Source of the DNA: JBFLVQ01 sp040758525
GTDB lineage: Bacteria > Acidobacteriota > Blastocatellia > Chloracidobacteriales > JADJPF01
Assembly (NCBI GenBank): GCA_040758525.1
Contig: JBFLVQ010000055.1
Coordinates: 1-25,843, forward strand
DNA: 25,843 nt
Direction of reading: 5' to 3'
Numbering within the stretch: position 1 is the stretch's first letter; each line of letters opens with the position of its first letter. Below, piece by piece: positions 1 through 7,921 of the stretch. The notes beneath the pieces are model-generated. The model did no database searches and was not told the origin of the DNA. It saw only the letters and a program-made list of their open reading frames with translations. Both the position numbers and the translations under genes were made by a program.

Positions 1-310
1 CTAAAATTTAAATCATCGTTTTTATTTAATGGCAGCCACAAAATAAGCCTAATTATAGGTTCAACCAGTACTTATCTAAAATTCTATGAGAGTTTTGGTA
101 CCTTTGTTGGAAAATACCCCATTGCTATTTTTATCACTACTTAGTCAGTCAAAAACCTCGTCGTATAATTTTTATTATACGCGCACCGCCGTTTTCTCTT
201 CCATTGTTGTTTTTACCCCATCACTGGCAAAACAATTCTCATCGCTGGTGGTATTTACTGAAGGTTAAATATACTCAACCATTTGGCAACGATAAAAGAA
301 CTAAAGACGG
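1..310. other. No gene seen at left edge
   Basis: AT-rich sequence without a convincing coding region on either strand. The longest open stretch, about 60 codons on the plus strand from 86, has no Shine-Dalgarno sequence and an unremarkable Ser/Val/Phe-rich translation, so I do not call it. This is probably the space between the terminator of the propeller gene and whatever lies further left. Confidence 0.6.
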
Positions 311-342
311 ATTCCCCAGTCTAGACCACTAGACTGGGGAAT
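311..342 (-). terminator. Strong hairpin terminator after the propeller gene
   Basis: A perfect 14-bp inverted repeat (positions 311-324 pairing with 329-342) encloses a 4-base loop, accs at 325-328 reading acca on the plus strand. It starts 20 bases after the stop codon of the minus-strand propeller gene. On the minus strand the stem is followed by a T-containing stretch (ccgtctttagttctttt), which fits an intrinsic terminator although the T-run is interrupted. The stem is symmetric enough to act in both directions. Confidence 0.75.
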
Positions 343-361
343 GCTCAGGTAGATTGTTAAG

Positions 362-2911
362 TTACGGTACAGAAATCTCCCAAATGCCACGGCCATGTGT
401 GGCAATACGCAGAACACGATTGGCATTCTGCAATGTCATATCAAATACTGCAACACGTGGCAATCCATTGCTAAATGGTGTCCAGGATTGACCACCATTG
501 GTGGATCTAAAGACACCTATATCGGTGCCGGCAAAGATATTATTGGAGTTTGCTGGGTCAACAACAAAAGCATTAACTGGGACATCTGGTATACCATTGC
601 CAGCTGCTGTCCAAGTGGGAGTGGCAGCATTCAGATTAGTGGTCTTCCAGACGTGTTGGCCGGCCGCTAAACCAAATCCGGCCAGTGTCACATAAGCAGT
701 ATTGGCATTGTTCGGGTCGATCACTGCACGAGCAATATAACGTGCTGGAATGGGGCCGGTGACATCAATCAAAGTAGTGGAGCCTGTGGTAGTTGCAAAT
801 ACCCTCCCATTTCTCAATCCAACAATACGCACATTACCATTTTGTCTTGAAATGCCAATTGCTGATATAGCTTGACCAGCGACTAAGGGAGCTTGGCTTA
901 CTACAGTCATAGTGCTACCTTGATTGGTTGAACGGTATAGACGGTCTGTACCAAAGTAGAGGGTATTAGGATTACCCGGTCCTAACGCCATTGGTGCATA
1001 GAAGAGAACTGTGTCATTGCAATTAATGCCGTTATTGCTTGATGGTTGGCAGCCTAAGAAAGTCCAGCCGCTGTCAGTAGCATTAGCGACATTAGTAACA
1101 CGACCAAATCCTATCAAGCTTCCTGTGGAATTAAAATAGGTATGGTACATGGTGACATTGGTAGTGTTAGTAGCATTCTGATCTATCAAGGAGAAACCAC
1201 CATCACCAAAATCAGCACGTCGCCAGGTGCCATTGGGGTTCCTTAGTTCGGTACCATTATCTTGAGTACCACCTATCATAAACTCACGATCTGTTGGATG
1301 TATGGCCATACTCTGAAATTGAGTGGCATTAAAACCGGAGTTATTAAGGCTGGTCCAGTTTGTTCCAGAGTTAGTTGATCTCCATATACCGCCATCATTG
1401 CCAGTGTAGACAACGGAAGCATTAGATGGGGCAACTTCTATCGCATGAGTATCAGCATGCAGACCAGTATTGACACGTGTAAATGTTGAACCGCCATTTG
1501 TGGATCTGCTTAACAGAGTTGAACAGGTGCTGTTTACATTACCACCTAAATAGATAATATTGGCGTTAGTTGGAGATATCGCAACACCAATATCATAGAA
1601 ACACTGTCCACCACAAAACCCTCTACCACCATTGAGTGGTGCAGACCAAGTAGCACCACCATTGGTTGATCTTCTTAAAACACCGCTTTGGCCGGCAGCA
1701 GCACAGTTCCCACCGGCAGCCTCACCAGTAGCAGCTATTACTGTTACAGTTGAACCTACTTTGTTAATCGCCAATGATACTCTGACACCAGCAGTTGCTG
1801 TACCTAAGGCCAAGGTTCTGGTAAAGGTTGGGGTCGCAGCCAGAGCATTGGTGGACCTGTAGATACCGCCATCGCCGGCAGCATTAGGACCAAGCACTGC
1901 ACAAACAAGATTCTGAGGATTACCTGGCTCAAATACCATATCTGTGACTGAGCGATTGCCAGCGGCTGCAGTAGCAACGGTAAGTTTAGCGAATACTGGG
2001 GCCGCTGATAATGCATTGGTTGAACGATAGACTCCACGGTTGGGCAGCACTAGCGCCTGATCTGCGCCAATACCACCAATACCGGAAGCAGTCGAAACAA
2101 AGATAGTGTTGGCATTGGTAGGATGAACTAGAATCTTAGAGATGGTTCTTCCACTAAAGACATCATTATTATTGGCGTCTTTATTAAGTGGTCCTGTTAA
2201 AGTCGCGGTGGTCTCAGCATTATTAATTCGATAAACACCAACACCAAAAAAGCTATCAGCAGAAAAATTGGCTTCACCAGTGCCAACATAGACAGTAGTA
2301 GGACTGCTAGGAGCAATGGCAATAGCGCCAACCGTCAATGAAAGCGCACTGTCAAACAATGCTGTCCAACTAGTGCCACCATTCAGGGTTCGGTAAACAC
2401 CACCTTGTGCAGTGCCAACATAGGCTATATTGGGATTGGTGGGATGAATAGCAATGCTGGTAACGCGTCCACTAACGGCGGTTGATACACTAGTAGTTTG
2501 GCCATTGGGAATTGGAGCTGGTCCAATTGATGTCCAAGATGTGCTGTTTATTAGTGGTACGATGCTACGCAACAACTCTTCCTGCTGCTGCATTTCGTTT
2601 ATTGCCTGAGAGCGCTGCTGGCCCAGTGTGTCTTCATCTATGCCTCGTAGTAACTTAATATGTTCACTTCGCATACGTAGATATTTACGTTTGCTCATAT
2701 TTCCATATTTAATACTAGGGAGGTCAGGATCTTCATTCTCCTCTACTCTAATTTCTGATTGAAAATCAAATTCTTCTTGTGGTAGTCCAGTGGAATCTTT
2801 TCCCTTATTTGGTTCAATGGTGAAAGCGGTGGCGCCATTAAAGGATGGTATCAGTAAAGAAGCCATCATTATCAGCACCAACCAAAAAGATCGTCTATAA
2901 GGTTTTGGCAT
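362..2911 (-). CDS. Secreted sortilin/BNR-type beta-propeller protein
   Basis: An 849-residue exported protein. Residues 1-30 form a signal peptide (basic start, then a Leu/Met/Ile core ending near NGATAFT). Residues 30-120 are charged and helical. From about residue 126 (SWTSIGPAPIPNG) to the C-terminus it is built of propeller blades. Each blade pairs a strand such as IAIHPTNPNIAYVGT with an Asp-box-like turn: RTLNGGTSWTAL, RRSTNGGATWSAP, SRSTNGGSTFTRV, WRSTNSGTNWTSL and FRSTNGGQSWTPF. The box is mostly STNGG rather than the classic SxDGG. The family (VPS10/sortilin-like glycosyl-hydrolase-fold repeats) is widely secreted by Acidobacteriota and Bacteroidota. No catalytic residues or C-terminal sorting domain are visible, so the role could be carbohydrate binding, adhesion or a scaffold. 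The ATG is supported by agagga about 10 bases upstream. The gene stands alone, with a strong terminator behind it. Confidence 0.85.
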   Translation of the reverse strand: MPKPYRRSFWLVLIMMASLLIPSFNGATAFTIEPNKGKDSTGLPQEEFDFQSEIRVEENEDPDLPSIKYGNMSKRKYLRMRSEHIKLLRGIDEDTLGQQRSQAINEMQQQEELLRSIVPLINSTSWTSIGPAPIPNGQTTSVSTAVSGRVTSIAIHPTNPNIAYVGTAQGGVYRTLNGGTSWTALFDSALSLTVGAIAIAPSSPTTVYVGTGEANFSADSFFGVGVYRINNAETTATLTGPLNKDANNNDVFSGRTISKILVHPTNANTIFVSTASGIGGIGADQALVLPNRGVYRSTNALSAAPVFAKLTVATAAAGNRSVTDMVFEPGNPQNLVCAVLGPNAAGDGGIYRSTNALAATPTFTRTLALGTATAGVRVSLAINKVGSTVTVIAATGEAAGGNCAAAGQSGVLRRSTNGGATWSAPLNGGRGFCGGQCFYDIGVAISPTNANIIYLGGNVNSTCSTLLSRSTNGGSTFTRVNTGLHADTHAIEVAPSNASVVYTGNDGGIWRSTNSGTNWTSLNNSGFNATQFQSMAIHPTDREFMIGGTQDNGTELRNPNGTWRRADFGDGGFSLIDQNATNTTNVTMYHTYFNSTGSLIGFGRVTNVANATDSGWTFLGCQPSSNNGINCNDTVLFYAPMALGPGNPNTLYFGTDRLYRSTNQGSTMTVVSQAPLVAGQAISAIGISRQNGNVRIVGLRNGRVFATTTGSTTLIDVTGPIPARYIARAVIDPNNANTAYVTLAGFGLAAGQHVWKTTNLNAATPTWTAAGNGIPDVPVNAFVVDPANSNNIFAGTDIGVFRSTNGGQSWTPFSNGLPRVAVFDMTLQNANRVLRIATHGRGIWEISVP

Positions 2912-2975
2912 ATAAGCTTTTCCTCTCTAAATAGCTTTTTCCTACTAGAAACAGGTTTAAATTGTTTTACCTTTT

Positions 2976-3012
2976 ACCTAATGGTTAAGGTCATTTTGCC
3001 TAATGGTTGAGA
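2976..3012. repeat. Two tandem 22-bp imperfect repeats, possible operator
   Basis: The core cctaatggtt occurs at 2977-2986 and again at 2999-3008, a period of 22 bp, or about two helical turns. Each copy has a similar surround (ttttaCCTAATGGTTaagg, ttttgCCTAATGGTTgaga). A related ttttaccatt follows at 3014-3023. The block sits 65-100 bp upstream of the minus-strand propeller start and on the far side of the divergent plus-strand promoter, so it could bind a regulator of either. Function is inferred from spacing only. Confidence 0.4.
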
Positions 3013-3119
3013 TTTTACCATTTAAGTTAATCAGGAAAAATATCTCCTATCAATAGGAATTCGATAATATTGCATTAGATTTTCCTGTAGGTATCTATAC
3101 AGTGGTAATAATGTCAGGA

Positions 3120-3148
3120 TTGATCCTTACGTATTAGCGGATCATAAT
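3120..3148 (+). promoter_or_regulatory. Sigma-70-like promoter with internal dyad
   Basis: TTGATC at 3120-3125 and CATAAT at 3143-3148 are separated by 17 bp, a good match to a housekeeping -35/-10 pair. They lie 30 bp upstream of the small ORF at 3178. A 6-bp dyad (TGATCC at 3121-3126, GGATCA at 3139-3144) overlaps both boxes and could be an operator. Confidence 0.45.
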
Positions 3149-3177
3149 CTCTCTAACTCTGTAATAAGGAATTTACT

Positions 3178-3291
3178 ATGCGCGCCGCGCCTTTGTTGTG
3201 GTTATGGCTGGTTTTTACTATGGTCGGCGCGCCTTTGTCTTTGCTAAGCAGGGCAAGGGAGCATGCCTATGTCTTTACAAAACTATCTTGA
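3178..3291 (+). CDS. 37-codon hydrophobic leader-like ORF
   Basis: A possible small protein of 37 residues, rich in Leu, Trp and Ala (MRAAPLLWLWLVFTMVGAPL and onward), with a hydrophobic stretch at about residues 5-23 followed by a basic segment (SRAREH). Its ATG has an AGGA motif 7 bases upstream and lies 30 bp after a good promoter, so it is the first start codon the mRNA offers. It overlaps the next gene by 23 bases in another frame, which suggests translational coupling or a leader peptide controlling that gene. It could be a short signal or membrane peptide, or no gene at all. The sequence contains two copies of gcgcctttgt. No homologue is recognised. Confidence 0.4.
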   Translation: MRAAPLLWLWLVFTMVGAPLSLLSRAREHAYVFTKLS

Positions 3292-3553
3292 TCTCAAACA
3301 GATGGTTGCTTCTATAAGATTGCCTCAGAAGATGCCACCAGATGTTTTCTTGTTATTACCCAATCAAGTATTACCTGATTTTGATTACATTGTTAGAAAA
3401 CTATCTCAGCCCTTAGCGGCTTATCTAGAGCGTAATGCTACAACACGTAAAGGTATAGATGGAAGATATCTACTATTGCTGACTAATGGTCTCTTCTTGA
3501 GTTTAAGACTGGCAGATACCACTGTTGTGGAAGTAGAGATTGTCGAAATTTAA
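3269..3553 (+). CDS. Conserved-looking small protein of unknown function
   Basis: A 94-residue cytosolic protein beginning MSLQNYLDLKQMV. I recognise no family. It has no signal peptide or membrane segment. It shows a Leu/Pro-rich middle (PDVFLLLPNQVLPDF), a basic loop near NATTRKGIDG and an acidic beta-rich end (TTVVEVEIVEI). I chose the ATG at 3269 because AAGGGAG lies 7 bases upstream of it; the ATG at 3263 lies only one base past that motif. It overlaps the 37-codon ORF by 23 bases and is the only plus-strand gene in the left 24 kb. Its stop lies 4 bp from the stop of the convergent phosphopantetheinyl transferase gene, leaving no room for a terminator. Confidence 0.55.
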   Translation: MSLQNYLDLKQMVASIRLPQKMPPDVFLLLPNQVLPDFDYIVRKLSQPLAAYLERNATTRKGIDGRYLLLLTNGLFLSLRLADTTVVEVEIVEI

Positions 3554-3557
3554 AATA

Positions 3558-4307
3558 CTAAATCATTGAATACTTATAACAGTCTAGTTGCCAATCATTG
3601 CCTGTTACAATCAGCGCTCCTATGTAACCAGGAGCAGGGGTCAAAGCCGATAATGACCATTGTGCGGCCTTTTTCGCATCTCCTTCAATGGTTAGCAATT
3701 TGGCAGGTTCATCTAATCTTAAAGTAACATTGAAACGGTCTAGTGGATGTGATAGTCCATCACCGGTGGCCTTTATATAGGCTTCTTTACGGGTCCAGCA
3801 GTTGAAGAAAGCCTCATACTTCTCATCTGCAGGGATTGAGCTAAATATTGCTGCCTCTTGTGGGGAAAAGAAACGCTTGGCAATCTGCTCAGCATCTTCA
3901 ATAGCACGTATCTGCTCTATATCTACACCTATCTCTCTGTTCTTTGTAAATCCATAGAGTGCCATTCCATGTGAATGTGAGATATTGAATTTTAATCCAT
4001 TGGCGTAATCTTGCGTTAACGATGGCTTACCTTTTGGACCATAATGGAAACTTAAACATTCAGGCTTAATACCCAAATAATAGCCTAATAGGGTTCTTAA
4101 AACACCTCGTCCGATAATAAAATGGTCGCGATCTCGTTCAAAATAGAAACGGTCTGCTCGGGACTGCTCATCTGCTGAGAGGATCTCTCGCAGTTTCATA
4201 CGGTATGACGCAGGTTGATCTAGCGCGACTGACCAGACATGTACACGGTTATCGGGTAGCTGCCAGTCGCCGCTATGTGTTTGCCACTCTTCCTTAGTTC
4301 TTGACAT
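3558..4307 (-). CDS. Sfp-type 4'-phosphopantetheinyl transferase
   Basis: A 249-residue cytosolic enzyme that moves the phosphopantetheine arm of coenzyme A onto a serine of carrier proteins, activating peptide or polyketide synthases. Visible family motifs are GPKGKP (90-95), FNISHSHGM (107-115), the metal site GVDIE (Asp129, Glu131) and WTRKEAYIK (171-179, third metal ligand Glu175 and Lys179). The length is typical of the Sfp group rather than the short AcpS. The start is set by AGGAT 6 bases upstream, inside the end of the thioesterase gene; the two genes are 4 bases apart and clearly co-transcribed. A thioesterase partner implies service to a natural-product assembly line, but no NRPS or PKS gene is in this window. 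Confidence 0.92.
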   Translation of the reverse strand: MSRTKEEWQTHSGDWQLPDNRVHVWSVALDQPASYRMKLREILSADEQSRADRFYFERDRDHFIIGRGVLRTLLGYYLGIKPECLSFHYGPKGKPSLTQDYANGLKFNISHSHGMALYGFTKNREIGVDIEQIRAIEDAEQIAKRFFSPQEAAIFSSIPADEKYEAFFNCWTRKEAYIKATGDGLSHPLDRFNVTLRLDEPAKLLTIEGDAKKAAQWSLSALTPAPGYIGALIVTGNDWQLDCYKYSMI

Positions 4308-4311
4308 GGTT

Positions 4312-5076
4312 TTATCCTAGTATTATCCGACGTAAGTAAAGAAAAAGATCTTCTGAGATTGTATATAAGAGGTCGGCACGAGCAGTTTGAAGAAAGAAGT
4401 GATCTCCAGGAAACATACGTAACTTAAAAGCGGCGCGAGTATGTTCACGCCAGCCATCAAGTTGTTCTCGAGTTACGCGATCTTGTAGTCCTCCATAGGC
4501 AGAAACAGGACTATCTAAGGGTAGATCATTAATATAACGGTAAGTCTCCACCAAGGTAAAATCGGCCCGTAACAATGGCAAGAGCAGTTGCATCAGTTCT
4601 TGATTTTGCAAGACAGCTTCAGGAGTACCATTATAGCGACGTATCTCTTCAATAAACTCTTCTTCTGGCAGTTGATGAATATCCGGATCGGGATCGGGTA
4701 TATGCGGCGCGCCATGTCCAGAAACAAACAGATGTATAGGCTGCTGACTACTTTGCTGGCGTAGATAACGGGTCAATTCAAAGCTGATCATTGCTCCCAT
4801 ACTATGGCCAAAGAAAGCAAAGGGGAGATTGAAATATGGTGAAATTGCATCTGCCAATACTGGTATTAGCTTTGATAGATCAAGAAATGGCTTCTCTAGC
4901 AACCGGCTCTCACGTCCAGGCAGTTGTATCGCGCAGAGCTCAACTTCTGCAGGCAGATTCTCGGCCCAATTACGATAGACTGAGGCATTGCCACCTGCAT
5001 AAGGAAAGCAGAAGAGGCGTAGTTGTGTTTGTGGATTAGGTTTACGGTAAGGGAACCATGGATCAATACTCGACAT
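4312..5076 (-). CDS. Type II thioesterase (alpha/beta hydrolase, GrsT-like)
   Basis: A 254-residue editing thioesterase that removes mis-primed or stalled acyl groups from carrier proteins of NRPS/PKS systems. Signs are the early FPYAGGNAS turn (24-32), LPGRESR (52-58), the nucleophile elbow GHSMGA with catalytic Ser92, and the late FPGDHFFL containing the catalytic His. It has no signal peptide, so it is cytosolic. The ATG has only a weak Shine-Dalgarno sequence. It lies 4 bases before the phosphopantetheinyl transferase gene and 52 bases after the HEAT protein gene. The pair is the usual accessory set of a nonribosomal peptide or polyketide cluster. The synthase is either beyond the window or elsewhere in the genome. 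Confidence 0.92.
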   Translation of the reverse strand: MSSIDPWFPYRKPNPQTQLRLFCFPYAGGNASVYRNWAENLPAEVELCAIQLPGRESRLLEKPFLDLSKLIPVLADAISPYFNLPFAFFGHSMGAMISFELTRYLRQQSSQQPIHLFVSGHGAPHIPDPDPDIHQLPEEEFIEEIRRYNGTPEAVLQNQELMQLLLPLLRADFTLVETYRYINDLPLDSPVSAYGGLQDRVTREQLDGWREHTRAAFKLRMFPGDHFFLQTARADLLYTISEDLFLYLRRIILG

Positions 5077-5128
5077 AATTAAAAAAGTAACCTCACAGAC
5101 AAGAGATCGATGTTATTCAGATAATAAC

Positions 5129-6010
5129 CTATTGTTCAGTCTGTTGTTGATTTTTATGGTTGCGGATCGCATCAGCGGTCAGTAATGCCTGGCGACGGAT
5201 CTGTTCATTCATTCCTGGCATACCACGCGCGTAGAGTTCAATTTCAGGAAGGTCTTCTGGTTGGCCAACCAGACATAGAGCACGTAATGATTCCCAAACT
5301 TGACTAGGCTCGGGTGAAACCAGTGCCAGTTCATCTCCTACCATTACCTTAGTGCCTTCTTTGACACTAATACTCTTGAGATAGCCTGATAGTGGCGAGC
5401 GTACTTCAAAGACTTGGCCATTGGCTTCAGTAATACGTACTAATAACATTGCTACTGTCACAGGCAGTTCTTGATCTCCTTGTTCTTCTGTCAGCACCAA
5501 GGAGACAGTTCCTTCTCGTTCTGCTTGTATAGAGTAAGGACGTAGCATTAACAGCAGTTCTGGTCGACCACTGGTATCAGCAAAGCGCACTAAGGAAAGT
5601 GCACTGTTACGTCTTACCATAGGATGCGAATCAACCAGCAAGCGCAACAGCGCATCATGAAAATCTTGTGAAGTATTATCTTGACCCATAACCCAGGCAG
5701 CCGTAATACGGACTTGCGAGACAGGATGCTCGGCCAGTGCCAAAATCTTTGTATACCAGCGTTTTGCCTTCTCATCATGACGAGCAATACGTTGTGCCAA
5801 CTGAGAAAGGGCATGCTGAAGTTTGCGTGGTGAGTTGGTATCGTTAAGATACTTTTCCATCTCACTATCATTCAACTCACGACCGAACCAGGTACCATAC
5901 CAGAAGAGAAACGGCACAATAACAAACAGCATCGCCACTATTGTTATTAACAAAGATGGGCGCCGCGAACGTGCTGAATTGGGTGGAACAGTTGCTGTCG
6001 GTTCTGTCAC
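5129..6010 (-). CDS. Membrane-anchored HEAT-repeat / barrel-sandwich protein
   Basis: A 293-residue protein with one membrane segment (about 19-39, LLITIVAMLFVIVPFLFWY) after a short basic tail. HEAT-like helices follow (about 50-155; for example ITAAWVMGQDNTSQDF and PMVRRNSALSLVRFAD). A biotinyl-lipoyl-like barrel-sandwich fold covers about 160-235 (VRSPLSGYLKSISVKEG then VMVGDELALV), and a helical tail contains LVGQPEDLPEIELYARG. The barrel turn has no biotin- or lipoyl-bearing lysine in an MKM or DKA setting, so it probably works like the HlyD/adaptor hairpin domain rather than as a cofactor carrier. I know similar unnamed proteins from Acidobacteriota. Gene order (same strand, 52 bp before the thioesterase) suggests one transcription unit with the carrier-protein enzymes; the functional link is unproven. 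Confidence 0.7.
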   Translation of the reverse strand: MTEPTATVPPNSARSRRPSLLITIVAMLFVIVPFLFWYGTWFGRELNDSEMEKYLNDTNSPRKLQHALSQLAQRIARHDEKAKRWYTKILALAEHPVSQVRITAAWVMGQDNTSQDFHDALLRLLVDSHPMVRRNSALSLVRFADTSGRPELLLMLRPYSIQAEREGTVSLVLTEEQGDQELPVTVAMLLVRITEANGQVFEVRSPLSGYLKSISVKEGTKVMVGDELALVSPEPSQVWESLRALCLVGQPEDLPEIELYARGMPGMNEQIRRQALLTADAIRNHKNQQQTEQ

Positions 6011-6070
6011 GCTCTATATCTCTAGTCTAGGCAGTTTCAGAGCATAAAATGCCCATAATACAACGTTGCT

Positions 6071-6856
6071 CTATTTTCTCATAGAGGATTGGACATAATC
6101 ATATATAGCTTGTAACTGCGCAGATAACTTGCCTTTACTCCTTTTATATTCTTCACTTATAGATTCAACAAACATTTTCTTGACTATAGGGGTATATAAG
6201 CTTTGGGGATGGCGTTCCAAAAATGCTAATGTCTTTTCCACTCCAACTTGGAAATGGTTATCCTGTATCAACAAATCTTTTCCATCTGTTGTTTTGCAAA
6301 AATTAACCCGTGCATCGCCTTCAAGAAATTTAGCTAGATTCTGATCCCTAAGGTCTGCTAAAGCAGAATTCTCTTTTTCTGGTGGTCTTAAAACTTTCAC
6401 TAATATGGTATTAGATTCGTAAATTGTAGCATTGTTTTCTGTATCATTAAATTCCACTTTAATCTCATATTCTCCAGAATTTGCCAATACTGGTTGTAAA
6501 AATTGAGTGTCATAGAATAGTTTTCCGTGTCCCTCCCATCTAGAGTTTGGTAAGAGTTCTGTGGGAACAACACAATTCTTAGCCATAATCTGTATCCAGG
6601 CAGGCATATATCTTGAGAAATTTGGATCTCCTTTGTGACGGTATGAAACTAGGCTAGGGGAAAGTTGAAAATATCCTTTAATTGGGTTACCCTGATTATT
6701 ATATAACAAAATTCTAAAATGGATAGGCTCCGCGATATAGTAAACCTCCTTCTCAACAGATAATTGAATCTGAACAGGCATACTTTGTGGATCTAGGCTT
6801 TGCCTATCATATTCATATACCAGTGAATAAAACATGACGAAGAACATGACTATCAT
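6071..6856 (-). CDS. Secreted or anchored protein of unknown function
   Basis: A 261-residue protein. Residues 1-15 form a short hydrophobic signal-anchor (MIVMFFVMFYSLVYEYD) lacking the usual basic start. Residues 25-150 look like a beta-sandwich of Ig or alpha-2-macroglobulin style (VQIQLSVEKEVYYIAEPIHF; GEYEIKVEFNDTENN). The last 100 residues are helical and charged (FLERHPQSLYTPIVKKMF), recalling the tail of many unnamed Acidobacteriota exported proteins. No catalytic motif is seen. The ATG at 6856 has AGGA 8 bases upstream. The next gene starts 60 bp beyond its stop. It follows the Cys-rich segment by about 95 bp and is probably in the same operon as the other small secreted unknown. Phe, Lys and Asn are frequent and the region is more AT-rich than the respiratory cluster. 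Confidence 0.6.
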   Translation of the reverse strand: MIVMFFVMFYSLVYEYDRQSLDPQSMPVQIQLSVEKEVYYIAEPIHFRILLYNNQGNPIKGYFQLSPSLVSYRHKGDPNFSRYMPAWIQIMAKNCVVPTELLPNSRWEGHGKLFYDTQFLQPVLANSGEYEIKVEFNDTENNATIYESNTILVKVLRPPEKENSALADLRDQNLAKFLEGDARVNFCKTTDGKDLLIQDNHFQVGVEKTLAFLERHPQSLYTPIVKKMFVESISEEYKRSKGKLSAQLQAIYDYVQSSMRK

Positions 6857-6952
6857 GACTCAATTCCTATACATTAATGCAACCACTTCCATTCCATTTG
6901 GCCTCTACCCATTAATCCAATACATAACATTTATGAATGTTTTACGAATAAT

Positions 6953-7213
6953 TCAGCCTTGTATACATCCAAAGCCACAAGGATATAGAAGAGGATCTGG
7001 ATATTGTCCTGTTGAACAACCACATTCAGAAGTGTAAAAGCAGATTTGGCTATCGCCAGGCCCAAGAGAAGTGTATGTATAAGCTGTTTGACAATCAAAA
7101 CAGACCAACTCGTCATCATAGTCCCAAATTTTGCAACCACTTTGAAATGCAGTAAGGCTTATCTGCTTAAAGTTTCGGAAACTAGGAAATCTTTTATTTG
7201 ACCACCATACCAA
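6953..7213 (-). pseudogene. Cys-rich C-terminal segment, displaced by a frameshift
   Basis: An open frame of about 86 codons with only a TTG at its front and no Shine-Dalgarno sequence. It overlaps the end of the upstream gene by 55 bases in another frame. From about residue 27 it holds eight cysteines in 60 residues (SGCK, LVCFDC, SQICFYTSECGC, YPCGFGC), spacing typical of a disulfide-bonded extracellular module. The most economical reading is that it is the natural C-terminus of the 202-residue protein at 7159-7767. Adding one base in the TTTT run at 7192-7195 (AAAA on the coding strand) would read through QIK into RFPSFRNFKQ and on into the Cys-rich part. It could also be made by -1 slippage, or be a sequencing indel. 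Confidence 0.5.
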
Positions 7214-7767
7214 ACAGTGCGGTTTTGAAAGTATACATGTTGAAGAACTAATACTACCTCTACAACCTTAGTTATATTGCCAGAAACCTCCAATTGGCTC
7301 CTTAATTTACTATAATAATTGGCAGGCCAAGTAAGTTGAACTGTTTTACCTGGCAAAATAGCAGTTGTATTAGGCAAAATCGAATTATTCTTCTCAAGTG
7401 GTTGTATTAGCTCTTTACCATAAGTTAGCCTACTACCTAATGGCAGTTGCTTGTTACCAGAATTTGGCAGCAGCACATTATAGGTAAAAGCGCGAACAGG
7501 TTGCTCGGAAATATTTTCAACTTCTATGGTTAAGTTTTCTAGCCAATTATCCCCTTCACCTACAACACATCTTACAATTCTAAGAGGCTCTGGTACTGGT
7601 CCATGGAAATGAACTACTCGCACTCTAGCATTTAGTCTCTGCTCCTTTTCATCTCCACTTGAAACAGGAATTCCAGAAGATTGTTTAATAGTTGCATTTG
7701 CACCAAAAAACAGAAGTAAGATAGTAATTATTGCAAGAGATATCTTATCTTTTAGAATGTGGATCAT
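7159..7767 (-). CDS. Secreted beta-sandwich protein of unknown function (probably truncated)
   Basis: A 202-residue exported protein: signal peptide at residues 1-27 (DKISLAIITILLLFFGANA), then beta-strand-rich sequence (ARVRVVHFHGPVP; NLTIEVENISEQPVRAFTYN; TAILPGKTVQLTWPANYY) resembling domains that carry a NEW3/CARDB-type fold. Near its end VYFQNRTVWYGGQIK is followed by DFLVSETLSR and a stop. The abrupt end, together with the open Cys-rich frame directly behind it, suggests a frameshift at 7192-7195. The ATG at 7767 is preceded by CAGGAGCGGTT, a clear ribosome site. It is probably the first gene of the minus-strand operon running to 3558. No function can be assigned. Confidence 0.6.
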   Translation of the reverse strand: MIHILKDKISLAIITILLLFFGANATIKQSSGIPVSSGDEKEQRLNARVRVVHFHGPVPEPLRIVRCVVGEGDNWLENLTIEVENISEQPVRAFTYNVLLPNSGNKQLPLGSRLTYGKELIQPLEKNNSILPNTTAILPGKTVQLTWPANYYSKLRSQLEVSGNITKVVEVVLVLQHVYFQNRTVWYGGQIKDFLVSETLSR

Positions 7768-7921
7768 AACCGCTCCTGTTGTAGAGTATAGTCAAACTGA
7801 CCTAGCTCTTATCTGCCTGCTGTTAGCATACATGTGCATTATGCTATAAGGTATTCCTCCAATGTCTAGGCAACGATACGGGAAAAATAGACTATTGTCC
7901 AGCAATTCCCGGTTTAGAAAA
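7768..7921. other. Upstream region of the 7767 operon, no gene
   Basis: It contains the Shine-Dalgarno sequence of the 7767 gene and a possible -10 (TATACT, minus strand, about 7786-7791) without a convincing -35 partner. I see no coding sequence. It may include the lost end of the insertion element whose fragment follows. Confidence 0.4.

Noticed and set aside
86..268. 60-codon plus-strand frame near the left edge
   Set aside because: No ribosome site and low-information Ser/Val/Phe content.
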